From Oribacterium sp. (GTDB lineage: Bacteria; Bacillota_A; Clostridia; Lachnospirales; Lachnospiraceae), in the NCBI GenBank assembly GCA_017940955.1, contig JAGAXP010000079.1:1-34678 (forward strand): 34,678 nt of DNA, written 5' to 3'. Below are positions 24,709 to 31,825 of the stretch, in pieces. Each line of letters starts with the position of its first letter. The first letter of the stretch is position 1. A model generated the notes under the pieces. It saw nothing but the letters and a program-made list of their open reading frames with translations, was not told the DNA's origin and searched no databases. A program made the translations under genes and the position numbers.

Positions 24709-24747
24709 CGGCGGGATAACGTTATTTATAATAACATTATCCCGCCG
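24709..24747. promoter_or_regulatory. 39-bp near-perfect palindrome containing the distal operator
   Basis: CGGCGGGATAA (24709-24719) pairs with TTATCCCGCCG (24737-24747); inside, after one C/A mismatch, lies GTTATTTATAATAAC (24721-24735). In all 17 of 18 base pairs match around a 3-base centre. No T run follows on either strand, so it is not an ordinary terminator. It lies about 60 bases upstream of the -35 box. Confidence 0.65.
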
Positions 24748-24807
24748 AATCTGTTGCCATATTAAAATAAATGTACAAAATAGATAGTTTTTATCAGAAT
24801 ATTTTTT

Positions 24808-24859
24808 CAAAAAACCACCGGAGACAGTCCTCACAGTCGGGAACTGTCTCCGGTGGTTC
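24808..24859 (-). terminator. Terminator after the Rrf2 regulator gene
   Basis: ACCACCGGAGACAGT (24814-24828) pairs perfectly with ACTGTCTCCGGTGGT (24843-24857), followed on the minus strand by a run of Ts (24809-24814). Confidence 0.92.
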
Positions 24860-24864
24860 ATTTT

Positions 24865-25260
24865 TTACATTAGATCCTTAAGTGTCTTCGATTCAAGATA
24901 ATCCTTTATGACCTTGTCCAAACCCTCCCAGAATCCGATGGTCCTGCAGCTTGACCTTCTTTCACATTCAGCCGCCCCTTTGGTAAGGCAGCTTACAGGC
25001 TCAAGCTCCTTTTCGGTAAGCTCCAGAATCTCGCTGATCCTGTATTCTTCAGGCTTTCTCGTCAGACGGTATCCGCCGCCTTTGCCCTGCAGCCCCACTA
25101 TAAGTCCGTTTTTTGTCAGGGGCGGTAAGATCTGCTCCAGATATTTCAGGGACAGCCCCTGTCTCTCCGCCACATCCTTCATGGGAACATAACCGTCCCC
25201 CTGGGTCAGTGCTATGTCCACCATAACCCTTAACGCATAACGTCCTCTTGTTGAAATCAT
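24865..25260 (-). CDS. Rrf2-family regulator (IscR-like)
   Basis: 131-residue winged-helix repressor. Opens with the family signature MISTRGRYALRVMVDIALTQ; recognition region GLSLKYLEQILPPLTKNGLI; wing LQGKGGGYRLTR. Three cysteines, Cys91, Cys99 and Cys105 (SCLTKGAAECERRSSC), occupy the places of the [2Fe-2S] ligands of IscR, so it probably senses Fe-S cluster status. The ATG at 25260 follows GGAGGG. It is the last gene after iscS and iscU, with 104 bases of structured spacer between. The likely target is the palindrome at the iscS promoter (27046-27072). Confidence 0.88.
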   Translation of the reverse strand: MISTRGRYALRVMVDIALTQGDGYVPMKDVAERQGLSLKYLEQILPPLTKNGLIVGLQGKGGGYRLTRKPEEYRISEILELTEKELEPVSCLTKGAAECERRSSCRTIGFWEGLDKVIKDYLESKTLKDLM

Positions 25261-25284
25261 AAAAGCCCTCCGATATCAAAACTT

Positions 25285-25347
25285 ACGCTTTATTTTAAAC
25301 CAATGCCGCCGGCGCAGGCATCGCCCTGCACAGATTCAATAAAGCGT
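25285..25347. other. Structured spacer between iscU and the Rrf2 gene
   Basis: ACGCTTTATT (25285-25294) pairs with AATAAAGCGT (25338-25347); a nested ATGCC/GGCAT stem lies inside around GCCGGCGCA. There is no T run, so it is not a plain terminator. It could be an RNA-processing or attenuation element, or a DNA site. Confidence 0.45.
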
Positions 25348-25364
25348 CAGTCCATGCCGGCACT

Positions 25365-25826
25365 TTATTCTCCCTGCATCTTGTAGAACTCCTCCGTCTC
25401 GTCGATGTCATTGACAGGCGGTTTAAGTCCCTCTATCTTTATATCATTTTTTTCGGCATAATCCCATAATGCAGCGTGAATTGCCTGCTCGGCAAGAAGA
25501 GAACAGTGTACTTTCACAGGTGGAAGTCCGTCCAGGGCCTCCATAACTGCCTTGTTGGTGACCTCGAGAGCCTCCTGCACAGTCTTTCCCTTGACAAGCT
25601 CTGTAGCCATGGAGCTGGTGGCTATAGCAGCACCGCAGCCGAAGGTCTTGAACTTAGCCTCCCTAACCACCTGGTTCTCGTCGATATCGAGATACATTCT
25701 CATGATGTCTCCGCACTTGGCATTACCAACTGTGCCCACACCTGCTGCATCCTCTATCTCTCCCACATTTCTCGGATTTGAAAAATGATCCATTACCTTT
25801 TTACTGTATTCTGTTACCTGGCTCAT
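25365..25826 (-). CDS. iscU: Fe-S cluster assembly scaffold IscU
   Basis: 153 residues; scaffold on which [2Fe-2S] clusters are assembled using sulfur from the desulfurase. Three conserved cysteines with the adjacent Asp are seen: NAKCGDIMRM, KFKTFGCGAAIATSSM and VKVHCSLLAEQAI. The N-terminal HFSNPRNVGEIEDAAGVGTV is typical of the NifU-N/IscU family. Its ATG overlaps the iscS stop by four bases (25823-25826), so translation is coupled. Confidence 0.95.
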   Translation of the reverse strand: MSQVTEYSKKVMDHFSNPRNVGEIEDAAGVGTVGNAKCGDIMRMYLDIDENQVVREAKFKTFGCGAAIATSSMATELVKGKTVQEALEVTNKAVMEALDGLPPVKVHCSLLAEQAIHAALWDYAEKNDIKIEGLKPPVNDIDETEEFYKMQGE

Positions 25827-27016
25827 ACGCCGGCCTCCTTATTCTTCTTAACAAAATCCTCGTACAGTGGTGACATCATTCTGAGTCTTCCCACTATCTC
25901 CTTTAAGCTTTCCACAACATAGTCGATGTCTTCCTCGGTGGTATCCTTTGATAAAGTCAGTCTCAGGGAACCGTGTGCTATCTCATGCGGAAGTCCGATG
26001 GCCAGAAGCACATGAGACGGATCCAGGCTTCCGGAGGTACATGCAGATCCGGAGGATGCACAGATGCCCTTCTGGTCAAGCATGATGAGGAGAGATTCGC
26101 CCTCGATGAATCTGAAGCAGAAATTCACGTTGTTGGACAGTCTGTTGGTGAGATCTCCGTTTACGCGGGTGTATGGGATCTCTGCTGTCACTCCTGCGAT
26201 CAGCTTATCCCTTAATCTGCTCTCATAAGCGCGGGTCTCTTCCATATCTCTTACGGCAAGCTCTGTTGCTTTTGCAAATCCGATAATGCCGGCAGCATTG
26301 GTGGTACCCGCACGCTTACCTGATTCCTGTGCGCCGCCATGGATAAGGTTTGTGATCTTTATGCCTTTTCTTATATAAAGAAGACCGATACCCTTAGGTC
26401 CGTTAATCTTATGACCGCTTGCTGACATAAGGTCAATGTTCATCTCATTAACATCTATGGGAAGATGTCCGAAGGCCTGAACCGCATCTGTGTGGAAATA
26501 GATGCCGTGCTCATGGGCTATCCTTCCGATTTCCTTTATGGGCTCAACTGTACCGATCTCATTGTTTGCGAACATCACAGAAATGAGGATGGTTGTGGGT
26601 CTGATGGCCTTCTTGAGGTCTTCGACATTAACGAGACCCTTATCATCAACGGGAAGATAGGTGATCTCGAAGCCCCTCTTCTCCAGAAACTCGCAGGTAT
26701 GAAGAACCGCGTGATGCTCGATCTGAGTGGTGATAATGTGATTGCCCTTTTCGCGGAGAGCATCAGCAACACCCTTTATGGCCCAGTTATCCGACTCACT
26801 GCCTCCGCCGGTAAAAAATATCTCATTTTCCTTTGCTCCTATGACCTTTCCGATGGCTTTCCTGGCTTCAGCCACTTTTTCTGCTATCTTTCCGGAAAAC
26901 TCATAAGCACTCGATGGATTTCCAAACTGCTCACAAAAATACGGCTTCATGGCGTCAAACACTTCCTGAGTGACCCGTGTAGTCGCAGCATTATCCATAT
27001 AAATATATTTAGACAT
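25823..27016 (-). CDS. iscS: Cysteine desulfurase IscS/NifS
   Basis: 397 residues; PLP enzyme that takes sulfur from cysteine and passes it to IscU. IYMDNAATTRVTQEVFDAM opens the fold; FTGGGSESDNWAIKG, HHAVLHTCEFLEK, the PLP lysine in SASGHKINGPKGIG and the mobile-loop cysteine in CASSGSACTSGSLDPSH are present. The ATG at 27016 (MSKYIYMDN) has AAAGGA upstream; the GTG at 27034 is part of that site. Transcribed from the strong promoter at 27052-27080 together with iscU and probably the Rrf2 gene. Confidence 0.96.
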   Translation of the reverse strand: MSKYIYMDNAATTRVTQEVFDAMKPYFCEQFGNPSSAYEFSGKIAEKVAEARKAIGKVIGAKENEIFFTGGGSESDNWAIKGVADALREKGNHIITTQIEHHAVLHTCEFLEKRGFEITYLPVDDKGLVNVEDLKKAIRPTTILISVMFANNEIGTVEPIKEIGRIAHEHGIYFHTDAVQAFGHLPIDVNEMNIDLMSASGHKINGPKGIGLLYIRKGIKITNLIHGGAQESGKRAGTTNAAGIIGFAKATELAVRDMEETRAYESRLRDKLIAGVTAEIPYTRVNGDLTNRLSNNVNFCFRFIEGESLLIMLDQKGICASSGSACTSGSLDPSHVLLAIGLPHEIAHGSLRLTLSKDTTEEDIDYVVESLKEIVGRLRMMSPLYEDFVKKNKEAGV

Positions 27017-27045
27017 GGTCTCGATTCCTTTCACCTAGTTATATG

Positions 27046-27080
27046 GTAGGTATTATAGTTATAATTTCCTACTTAGTCAA
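27046..27080 (-). promoter_or_regulatory. iscS promoter with overlapping palindrome
   Basis: TTGACT (27075-27080), 17 bases, TATAAT (27052-27057): a near-consensus promoter. A perfect 14-bp palindrome, ATTATAGTTATAAT, covers the -10 and spacer (27052-27065), inside a looser GTAGG/CCTAC pair (27046-27072). This layout suits repression by the Rrf2 regulator encoded at the end of the operon. Confidence 0.75.
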
Positions 27081-27186
27081 TAGGTTTTTATCGATGATAC
27101 AGGGTGCATCCTCAATAAAACTGTTTAAGCTTTGATTATGTGAGATAGCATAAATGGCTGCGCGTCTGTGAATGTTATGCTGCTCA

Positions 27187-27307
27187 TCATCCTATTATCT
27201 TTTCAAAATCCGCTTTAGGATGCTTGCATATCGGGCAAATAAAATCATCCGGCAGCTCTTCACCCTCCCATTCGTATCCGCATATGGTACATCTCCAAAC
27301 AGTTTTC
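27187..27307 (-). pseudogene. Stray duplicate of a rubredoxin domain tail
   Basis: About 120 bases nearly identical to the 3' end of the flavin reductase-rubredoxin gene at 29944. It encodes KTVWRCTICGYEWEGEELPD and then DFICPICKHPKADFEKIIG with a stop, but has no start codon with a ribosome site and lies just behind the metY terminator. Between it and the iscS promoter (27090-27186) I see only a weak AGCATAA/TTATGCT hairpin. Confidence 0.8.
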
Positions 27308-27329
27308 CGGAAACAAATTATCTTACATG

Positions 27330-27379
27330 TAAAAAGAGCCCCGACCACATGATGCAGAATTCATGTCGTCCAAGGCTCT
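27330..27379 (-). terminator. Terminator after metY
   Basis: AAGAGCC (27333-27339) pairs with GGCTCTT (27373-27379), with an inner imperfect stem (ATGA/TCAT region), and five Ts follow on the minus strand (27330-27334). Confidence 0.8.
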
Positions 27380-27387
27380 TGTCTTAT

Positions 27388-28668
27388 TTATACTGCTGCA
27401 AATCCCTTTTCCAGGTCTGCAATTATATCATCGATATGCTCGGTTCCGATTGAGAGTCTGATGGTGCTCTGGGTGATTCCCTGATCCTGAAGTTCTGCGT
27501 CAGAAAGCTGAGAATGTGTTGTTGTAGCAGGATGGATAACCAGACTCTTTACGTCGGCGACATTGGCGAGAAGTGAAAAGATCTCAAGGTTATCGATGAA
27601 CTTCCACGCTTCCTCTTTGCCACCCTTTATCTCAAAGGTAAAGATCGATGCTCCGCCGTTAGGGAAATACTTCTCATAAAGTGCATGGTCCGGATGGTCA
27701 GGAAGTGACGGATGATTAACCTTTGCAACCTTTGGATGATTACTCAGGAACTCAATGACCTTCCTGGTGTTCTCGGCGTGTCTGTCGAGTCTGAGAGACA
27801 GTGTCTCTGTTCCCTGCAGAAGGAGGAAAGCATTGAATGGAGAAATCGTCGCGCCCGTGTCCCTCAAAAGGATGGCTCTCACATAGGTTACAAATGCTGC
27901 CGGTCCAACTGCATCATAGAAAGATACTCCATGATAGCTTGGGTTTGGAGCAGCGATGTTCGGGTATTTTCCGCTTGCCTTCCAGTTAAACTTCCCGGAC
28001 TCTACGATGATTCCGCCAAGAGTCGTTCCGTGACCACCTATAAACTTTGTGGCGGAGTGAACAACTATGTCAGCTCCATGCTCTATCGGTCTGATGAGAT
28101 ACGGCGTTCCGAAAGTGTTGTCTATAACAAGCGGAAGCCCGTGCTTATGAGCAATTTCCGCAATGGCATCGATATCCGGAATGTCACTGTTTGGATTGCC
28201 GAGAGTCTCCAGATAGATGGCTCTGGTGTTGTCAACTATCGCATTCTCCACTTCGTTTAAGTCATGAGCATTAACAAAAGTAGTAGTGATTCCGTACTGT
28301 GGTAATGTATGCTCCAGGAGGTTATAGCTTCCACCGTAGATAGTCTTCTGCGCTACGATATGTCCACCGTTTGCGGCGAGCGCCTGAATTGTGTAGTTGA
28401 TAGCTGCTGCACCGGATGCCACTGCAAGAGCTGCACTTCCGCCCTCAAGAGCAGCTATCCTCTTTTCAAATACATCCTGAGTGGAGTTTGTGAGTCTGCC
28501 GTAGATATTACCGGCATCCGCAAGTCCGAATCTGTCTGCCGCATGCTGGCTGTTTCTGAACACATAGGATGTTGTCTGGTAAATAGGTACCGCTCTTGAA
28601 TCTGTAGCCGGATCCGGCTGCTCCTGTCCTACGTGTAACTGAAGTGTCTCAAATCTGTACTTGCTCAT
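27388..28668 (-). CDS. metY: O-acetylhomoserine sulfhydrylase / aminocarboxypropyltransferase
   Basis: 426 residues; cytoplasmic PLP enzyme of the Cys/Met metabolism class that joins sulfide (or another thiol) to O-acetylhomoserine to give homocysteine. Diagnostic stretches: ETLQLHVGQEQPDPATDSRA, VPIYQTTSYVF, ALEGGSAALAVASGAAA, the PLP lysine in HSATKFIGGHGTTLGGII, and SLLANVADVKSLVIHPATTT. Length is that of MetY rather than the shorter MetB or MetC enzymes. AGGAGG lies eight bases before the ATG. The leader of about 190 bases shows no SAM riboswitch or T-box pattern. Confidence 0.93.
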   Translation of the reverse strand: MSKYRFETLQLHVGQEQPDPATDSRAVPIYQTTSYVFRNSQHAADRFGLADAGNIYGRLTNSTQDVFEKRIAALEGGSAALAVASGAAAINYTIQALAANGGHIVAQKTIYGGSYNLLEHTLPQYGITTTFVNAHDLNEVENAIVDNTRAIYLETLGNPNSDIPDIDAIAEIAHKHGLPLVIDNTFGTPYLIRPIEHGADIVVHSATKFIGGHGTTLGGIIVESGKFNWKASGKYPNIAAPNPSYHGVSFYDAVGPAAFVTYVRAILLRDTGATISPFNAFLLLQGTETLSLRLDRHAENTRKVIEFLSNHPKVAKVNHPSLPDHPDHALYEKYFPNGGASIFTFEIKGGKEEAWKFIDNLEIFSLLANVADVKSLVIHPATTTHSQLSDAELQDQGITQSTIRLSIGTEHIDDIIADLEKGFAAV

Positions 28669-28922
28669 AACTGTAACCTCCTACTATAAACGCATGTTTT
28701 TGCCGTTTATCTCTGACATACAACTCCAGATCTAATCGGCTCCGTTATTAGACATTTGCAATATCATCTCATCATGTTTCTGAGTAATGTCTCTCTGTTT
28801 TTTGATATAACGATAATAGCCTGAAAAAGGCAGCTATACATAATTCTTTTATTTTATAGTCATTTATAGACTGTATCTATATCTCGAGCAAATATATTAC
28901 CATATTGTAAAGATGTAGATGA

Positions 28923-28938
28923 GTAACAGTTCAGCCGG
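28923..28938 (+). repeat. Third copy of the 16-bp GTAACAGTTCAGCCGG
   Basis: Identical to the ends of the element at 18987-19257, here as a single copy within the gene-free stretch 28669-29089. The rest of that stretch holds the metY leader, an AT-rich part, and the terminator at 29016-29056. Confidence 0.7.
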
Positions 28939-29015
28939 TGGACCATGGGGCTTGCTCCCTCTGCCCCTCACAGAATTCCGGACATGCATCGTCAGTTTCC
29001 CGCAAGCAAAAGATT

Positions 29016-29056
29016 AACGCCCCTTTCAGCATCAATTGACTGAAAGAGGCGTCTTT
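29016..29056 (-). terminator. Terminator after the toxin-antitoxin genes
   Basis: CGCCCCTTTCAG (from 29018) pairs with CTGAAAGAGGCG (ending 29051) with one mismatch around a 10-base loop. T-rich sequence follows on both strands. Confidence 0.65.
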
Positions 29057-29089
29057 AATTTACAGGTGCTATTTAATTGCAGTTATGGA

Positions 29090-29392
29090 CTATTTTAAGC
29101 CATCCATCTTCTTGTAAACATCTCCCCTTGCCCCGGCAAGAATCGTTTTGATAACCACAACTTTTCCGTTTATAACAGTATAAATGACCCGGCAAGCACC
29201 GAGCCTTATCCTGTAATAATCATTTTTCTTGCCTTTGATCCTTTTTACATCAACTTTCTCAGGATGTTCTCCGGCAAGGAGTTCCTTAAGGGCTTCCTTA
29301 TACTCCGTCCTTACGGCTTCATGTGTTTTGAAGAATTTATCGGCGGCTTTTGTATATTGAATCTCATATGTAAAACTGCTGTTCTTAGCCAT
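29090..29392 (-). CDS. RelE/ParE-family toxin
   Basis: 100 residues with the RelE-fold pattern: YEIQYTKAADKFFKTHEAVR at the N-terminus, the basic KVDVKRIKGKKNDYYRIRLG and the strands ACRVIYTVINGKVVVIKTI. Toxins of this group cut mRNA in the ribosome or, in the ParE branch, poison gyrase; the YRIRLG and CRVIY strands fit RelE-like mRNases better. It starts eight bases after the antitoxin stop, with GGGGGA as ribosome site. Confidence 0.88.
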   Translation of the reverse strand: MAKNSSFTYEIQYTKAADKFFKTHEAVRTEYKEALKELLAGEHPEKVDVKRIKGKKNDYYRIRLGACRVIYTVINGKVVVIKTILAGARGDVYKKMDGLK

Positions 29393-29400
29393 AAATCCCC

Positions 29401-29670
29401 CTACACCCTTACCTGTTCAACAGAAGAGATGGAAAGGTCATCGTCCGACAGGCTCTCTATTTCATCAAGGATCTCTGTGCTTTCCTCTATGTCCGCTTCC
29501 TGTACATTGGCAGTTAATTTATAGAACGGATCCTGCTTCATTTTGCCGACATATTCCCGTACTGCCTCCTTTATCACATCTGTTACTGTCATATGATAAA
29601 CAGAAGCTACCTGTTTCATCTCATTTATATCAATCTCATCCATTTTGAAATTAATCGCTTTGACTGCCAT
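29401..29670 (-). CDS. RelB-like antitoxin
   Basis: 89 residues from the ATG at 29670 (AGGAGG eight bases upstream). The first 45 residues look like a ribbon-helix-helix (VKAINFKMDEIDINEMKQVA, then MTVTDVIKEAVREYV); the C-terminal half is acidic (ADIEESTEILDEIESLSDDD) and would wrap the toxin. The pair is transcribed from the promoter at 29695-29723, whose spacer contains two TACCGTAA repeats. Confidence 0.87.
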   Translation of the reverse strand: MAVKAINFKMDEIDINEMKQVASVYHMTVTDVIKEAVREYVGKMKQDPFYKLTANVQEADIEESTEILDEIESLSDDDLSISSVEQVRV

Positions 29671-29694
29671 AGACAATACCTCCTTTTACTTTAT

Positions 29695-29723
29695 AGTATA
29701 TACCGTAAATACCGTAAAGTCAA
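29695..29723 (-). promoter_or_regulatory. Toxin-antitoxin promoter with repeat operator
   Basis: TTGACT (29718-29723), 17 bases, TATACT (29695-29700). The spacer is made of two direct copies of TACCGTAA (29701-29708 and 29710-29717), nine bases apart, a fitting site for cooperative binding of the ribbon-helix-helix antitoxin. Confidence 0.75.
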
Positions 29724-29761
29724 TGTGGCCAATTGTGTCTTTCCTCATTTTGGCTGCGGCA

Positions 29762-29886
29762 CCAATGTCACAGAGGATGATACGATTTATGCCCGTCTCA
29801 TCGGCAAACTACCGCTGAGTCAGCTTCTTCTCTTTACGTTTTGATCTTACAAGCTCTGCGAGCTTTTCCTGTGACAATGTTTTCAT
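29762..29886 (-). pseudogene. Decayed XRE gene, paralog of the HTH of the Ugd fusion
   Basis: From an ATG at 29886 the frame reads [20 protein letters not shown] then KLTQR, a TAG stop at 29809-29811, and goes on FADETGINRIILCDIG. The first 41 codons of the XRE-dehydrogenase at 24569 read [20 protein letters not shown], then [21 protein letters not shown]: about 70 percent alike. Similarity ends near 29762 and no dehydrogenase part follows. Just upstream, an in-frame tail DDIYDWVLENIDEATKGG ending in a stop eight bases before the ATG looks like the end of a lost partner gene. Confidence 0.8.
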
Positions 29887-29943
29887 AGAGGCTATCCCCC
29901 TTTAGTCGCCTCGTCGATATTCTCCAAGACCCAGTCATAGATA

Positions 29944-30747
29944 TCATCCGGTTATCTTTTCAAAATCCGCTTTAGGATGCTTGCATATCGGGCAAATAAA
30001 ATCATCCGGCAGTTCTTCACCCTCCCATTCGTATCCGCATATGGTACATCTCCAAACAGTTTTCCCTGCCGCTGTTTTTCCAACAGGCTGGGGCTTTGGT
30101 TTGATGTTCTTCTGATAATACTCATAGGTGCAGGAAGCAGCATCCGACAGCACCTCCATCATGACCGGTTCACATATAAACAAGGTATGGGAGCCCAGAT
30201 CCACGGATTCTTTCACTTCCAATGAGAAGTAAGCATTGGTTCCCTTTGTTATATATGGGATATCATTTTCTGCAATCCTGTAATCCTTCGCATTGAAGCT
30301 CTCGTCAAACTTATCAACGTCTCTTCCGGATTGAAAACCGAAGTGCTTGAAAAGCTCGAACTCCGCTTCTGTACTTATGACAGAAACATTGCAGCGACCT
30401 GTTTCTTTCAGCATATCATGGGTGTAATTTGCCTTGTTTACCGCAATTGAAATCCGGTTAGGCGAAGATGCCACCTGAATCGCAGTATTGATGATACAGC
30501 CATTGGTCTTTTTGCCATCTTTGACCGTACATACAAAAAGGCCGTAGGAAAGCCTGTACATCGCCTTTGTATTCATCTCTGATTTTAGGTTAAGCTCATT
30601 GCCATCGGTTTTAATGCTGTTTTCATACATAGTCACATCTCCTTTACGAAAACTCAATTTCCTCAAAAACTCATGATCAAAAGTTCCGGCTCCAACATTT
30701 GATTTATCATCAGAAGAAGCCGATGCATAAGTATCATTTTTAATCAT
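29944..30747 (-). CDS. Flavin reductase-rubredoxin protein (high-molecular-weight rubredoxin type)
   Basis: 267 residues. An FMN-binding split-barrel flavin reductase domain (AMYRLSYGLFVCTVKDGKKT, then NGCIINTAIQVASSPNRISI, residues about 62-205) is followed by a rubredoxin domain (VWRCTICGYEWEGEELPDDF, ICPICKHPKADF, about 230-263). Proteins of this build pass electrons from NAD(P)H to oxygen- or NO-reducing flavodiiron proteins. Two in-frame starts both have good ribosome sites: the ATG at 30747 (GGAGG) and one at 30630 (AAAGGAG); the 39-residue extension has no counterpart I recognise. Its last 120 bases are duplicated at 27187. The upstream stretch 30748-30964 is AT-rich without a firm promoter. 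Confidence 0.88.
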   Translation of the reverse strand: MIKNDTYASASSDDKSNVGAGTFDHEFLRKLSFRKGDVTMYENSIKTDGNELNLKSEMNTKAMYRLSYGLFVCTVKDGKKTNGCIINTAIQVASSPNRISIAVNKANYTHDMLKETGRCNVSVISTEAEFELFKHFGFQSGRDVDKFDESFNAKDYRIAENDIPYITKGTNAYFSLEVKESVDLGSHTLFICEPVMMEVLSDAASCTYEYYQKNIKPKPQPVGKTAAGKTVWRCTICGYEWEGEELPDDFICPICKHPKADFEKITG

Positions 30748-30964
30748 ATGTAATCCTCCATTTTGTAAAGCCTATTGTTTAATGACTACTGCCTTTCATA
30801 CCATCTTACTAACAGCTCCCAAACTGATTATCACATATTTCTATTAACTGTATTTTAAATTATCAATCACTTATCAGAAAAATTCATCGCACCTATTCCT
30901 ATTCCCCGTATTCTTAATGCAACGGACATCACTCATGATCCGGCCACCACAAGATATAATCCTG

Positions 30965-31444
30965 TTAGATTTCATGTATCACTTTCCATGCTTCGATCAG
31001 CCTGTCAAGATTCCATGCCGCATTGGCCGGACTTGTGGAAGGAAGGCAGAAGGCTTTGATTCCAAGGGACTTTTCAATATATTTTTTATAATACTTTTCT
31101 GCAGTCTTCCCGTTCACATAGATTCTTTCTATACTTGCTGCATCAAGTATAAGTCTTAGATCATTCGGAGTAACATCCTTTATACTTGAATCCGCTGAGC
31201 CTACAATCTCACAGGAATGAATAACATCCCACAGAGCAACATGATTCCTCAAAAGAAAATCACGTTTTTCAGAAACTGTATCAGGTACTCTTTCATGAAA
31301 AACAGCGGCCATGACCTTCCAAAATCTGTTTTGTGGATGCCCGTAAAAAAACTGTGCCTCCCGTGATTTAACTGAGGGAAAGCTACCGAGAATAAGCACT
31401 TTCGAGTTTTCATCGTACAAAGGAGGTATCGGATGTATAATCAT
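30965..31444 (-). CDS. DNA-deoxyinosine / uracil-DNA glycosylase superfamily enzyme
   Basis: 159 residues. Base-excision repair enzyme of the UDG superfamily, most like the hypoxanthine-DNA glycosylases (family 6): the active-site motif VLILGSFPSVKSREAQFFYG, followed by HPQNRFWKVMAAVF, and the second motif CLPSTSPANAAW. Length fits. Its ATG overlaps the stop of the P-loop gene by four bases (ATGA), so the two are translationally coupled. Confidence 0.85.
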   Translation of the reverse strand: MIIHPIPPLYDENSKVLILGSFPSVKSREAQFFYGHPQNRFWKVMAAVFHERVPDTVSEKRDFLLRNHVALWDVIHSCEIVGSADSSIKDVTPNDLRLILDAASIERIYVNGKTAEKYYKKYIEKSLGIKAFCLPSTSPANAAWNLDRLIEAWKVIHEI

Positions 31445-31662
31445 TTGCTATCCTCATCTATAACTATGATTTTTCCGGGATTACTTTGAATATTTTCTTC
31501 CCACCGATCACCTTCAATAGCCAAAAGCTCTCTATCGCACGAAATACTTACACCGCTTTCCTTCCCGTACCTGTTATATTCTCGTATCATATCGAAAAGT
31601 GTTGTCTTGCCTCTGCCGCTCTTCTCCAAGCTTAAGTATCCATTTTGAACAATTATCTCCAC
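31441..31662 (-). CDS. Short P-loop protein, probably the truncated start of an ATPase
   Basis: 73 residues from a GTG at 31662 without a clear ribosome site. SLEKSGRGKTTLFDMI is Walker A-like and KIIVIDED is Walker B-like, but nothing of the rest of a nucleotide hydrolase is present. The stretch GVSISCDRELLAIEGDRWEE recalls ATPases of mobile elements. It may be a remnant that survives because its stop codon feeds translation into the glycosylase. A 7-bp inverted repeat TATAGTA/TACTATA lies upstream at 31769-31790. Confidence 0.5.
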   Translation of the reverse strand: MEIIVQNGYLSLEKSGRGKTTLFDMIREYNRYGKESGVSISCDRELLAIEGDRWEENIQSNPGKIIVIDEDSK

Positions 31663-31825
31663 AATTAGATGCGTTGAATATCTTGCCCGGAAAGTGTTTC
31701 ATAAGTATCAGTGCTTTGACTCCTACTCTGTACGTCTTATTATAATTCATCATTTATCAATACGTGGTTATAGTATATCACTTTACTATATGGTATGGAA
31801 ATTCATGATTACAACCTACAGACAT

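Noticed and set aside
28669..28920. A SAM riboswitch or T-box leader for metY
   Set aside because: The leader lacks the conserved SAM-I core and the T-box sequence; only weak hairpins are present.
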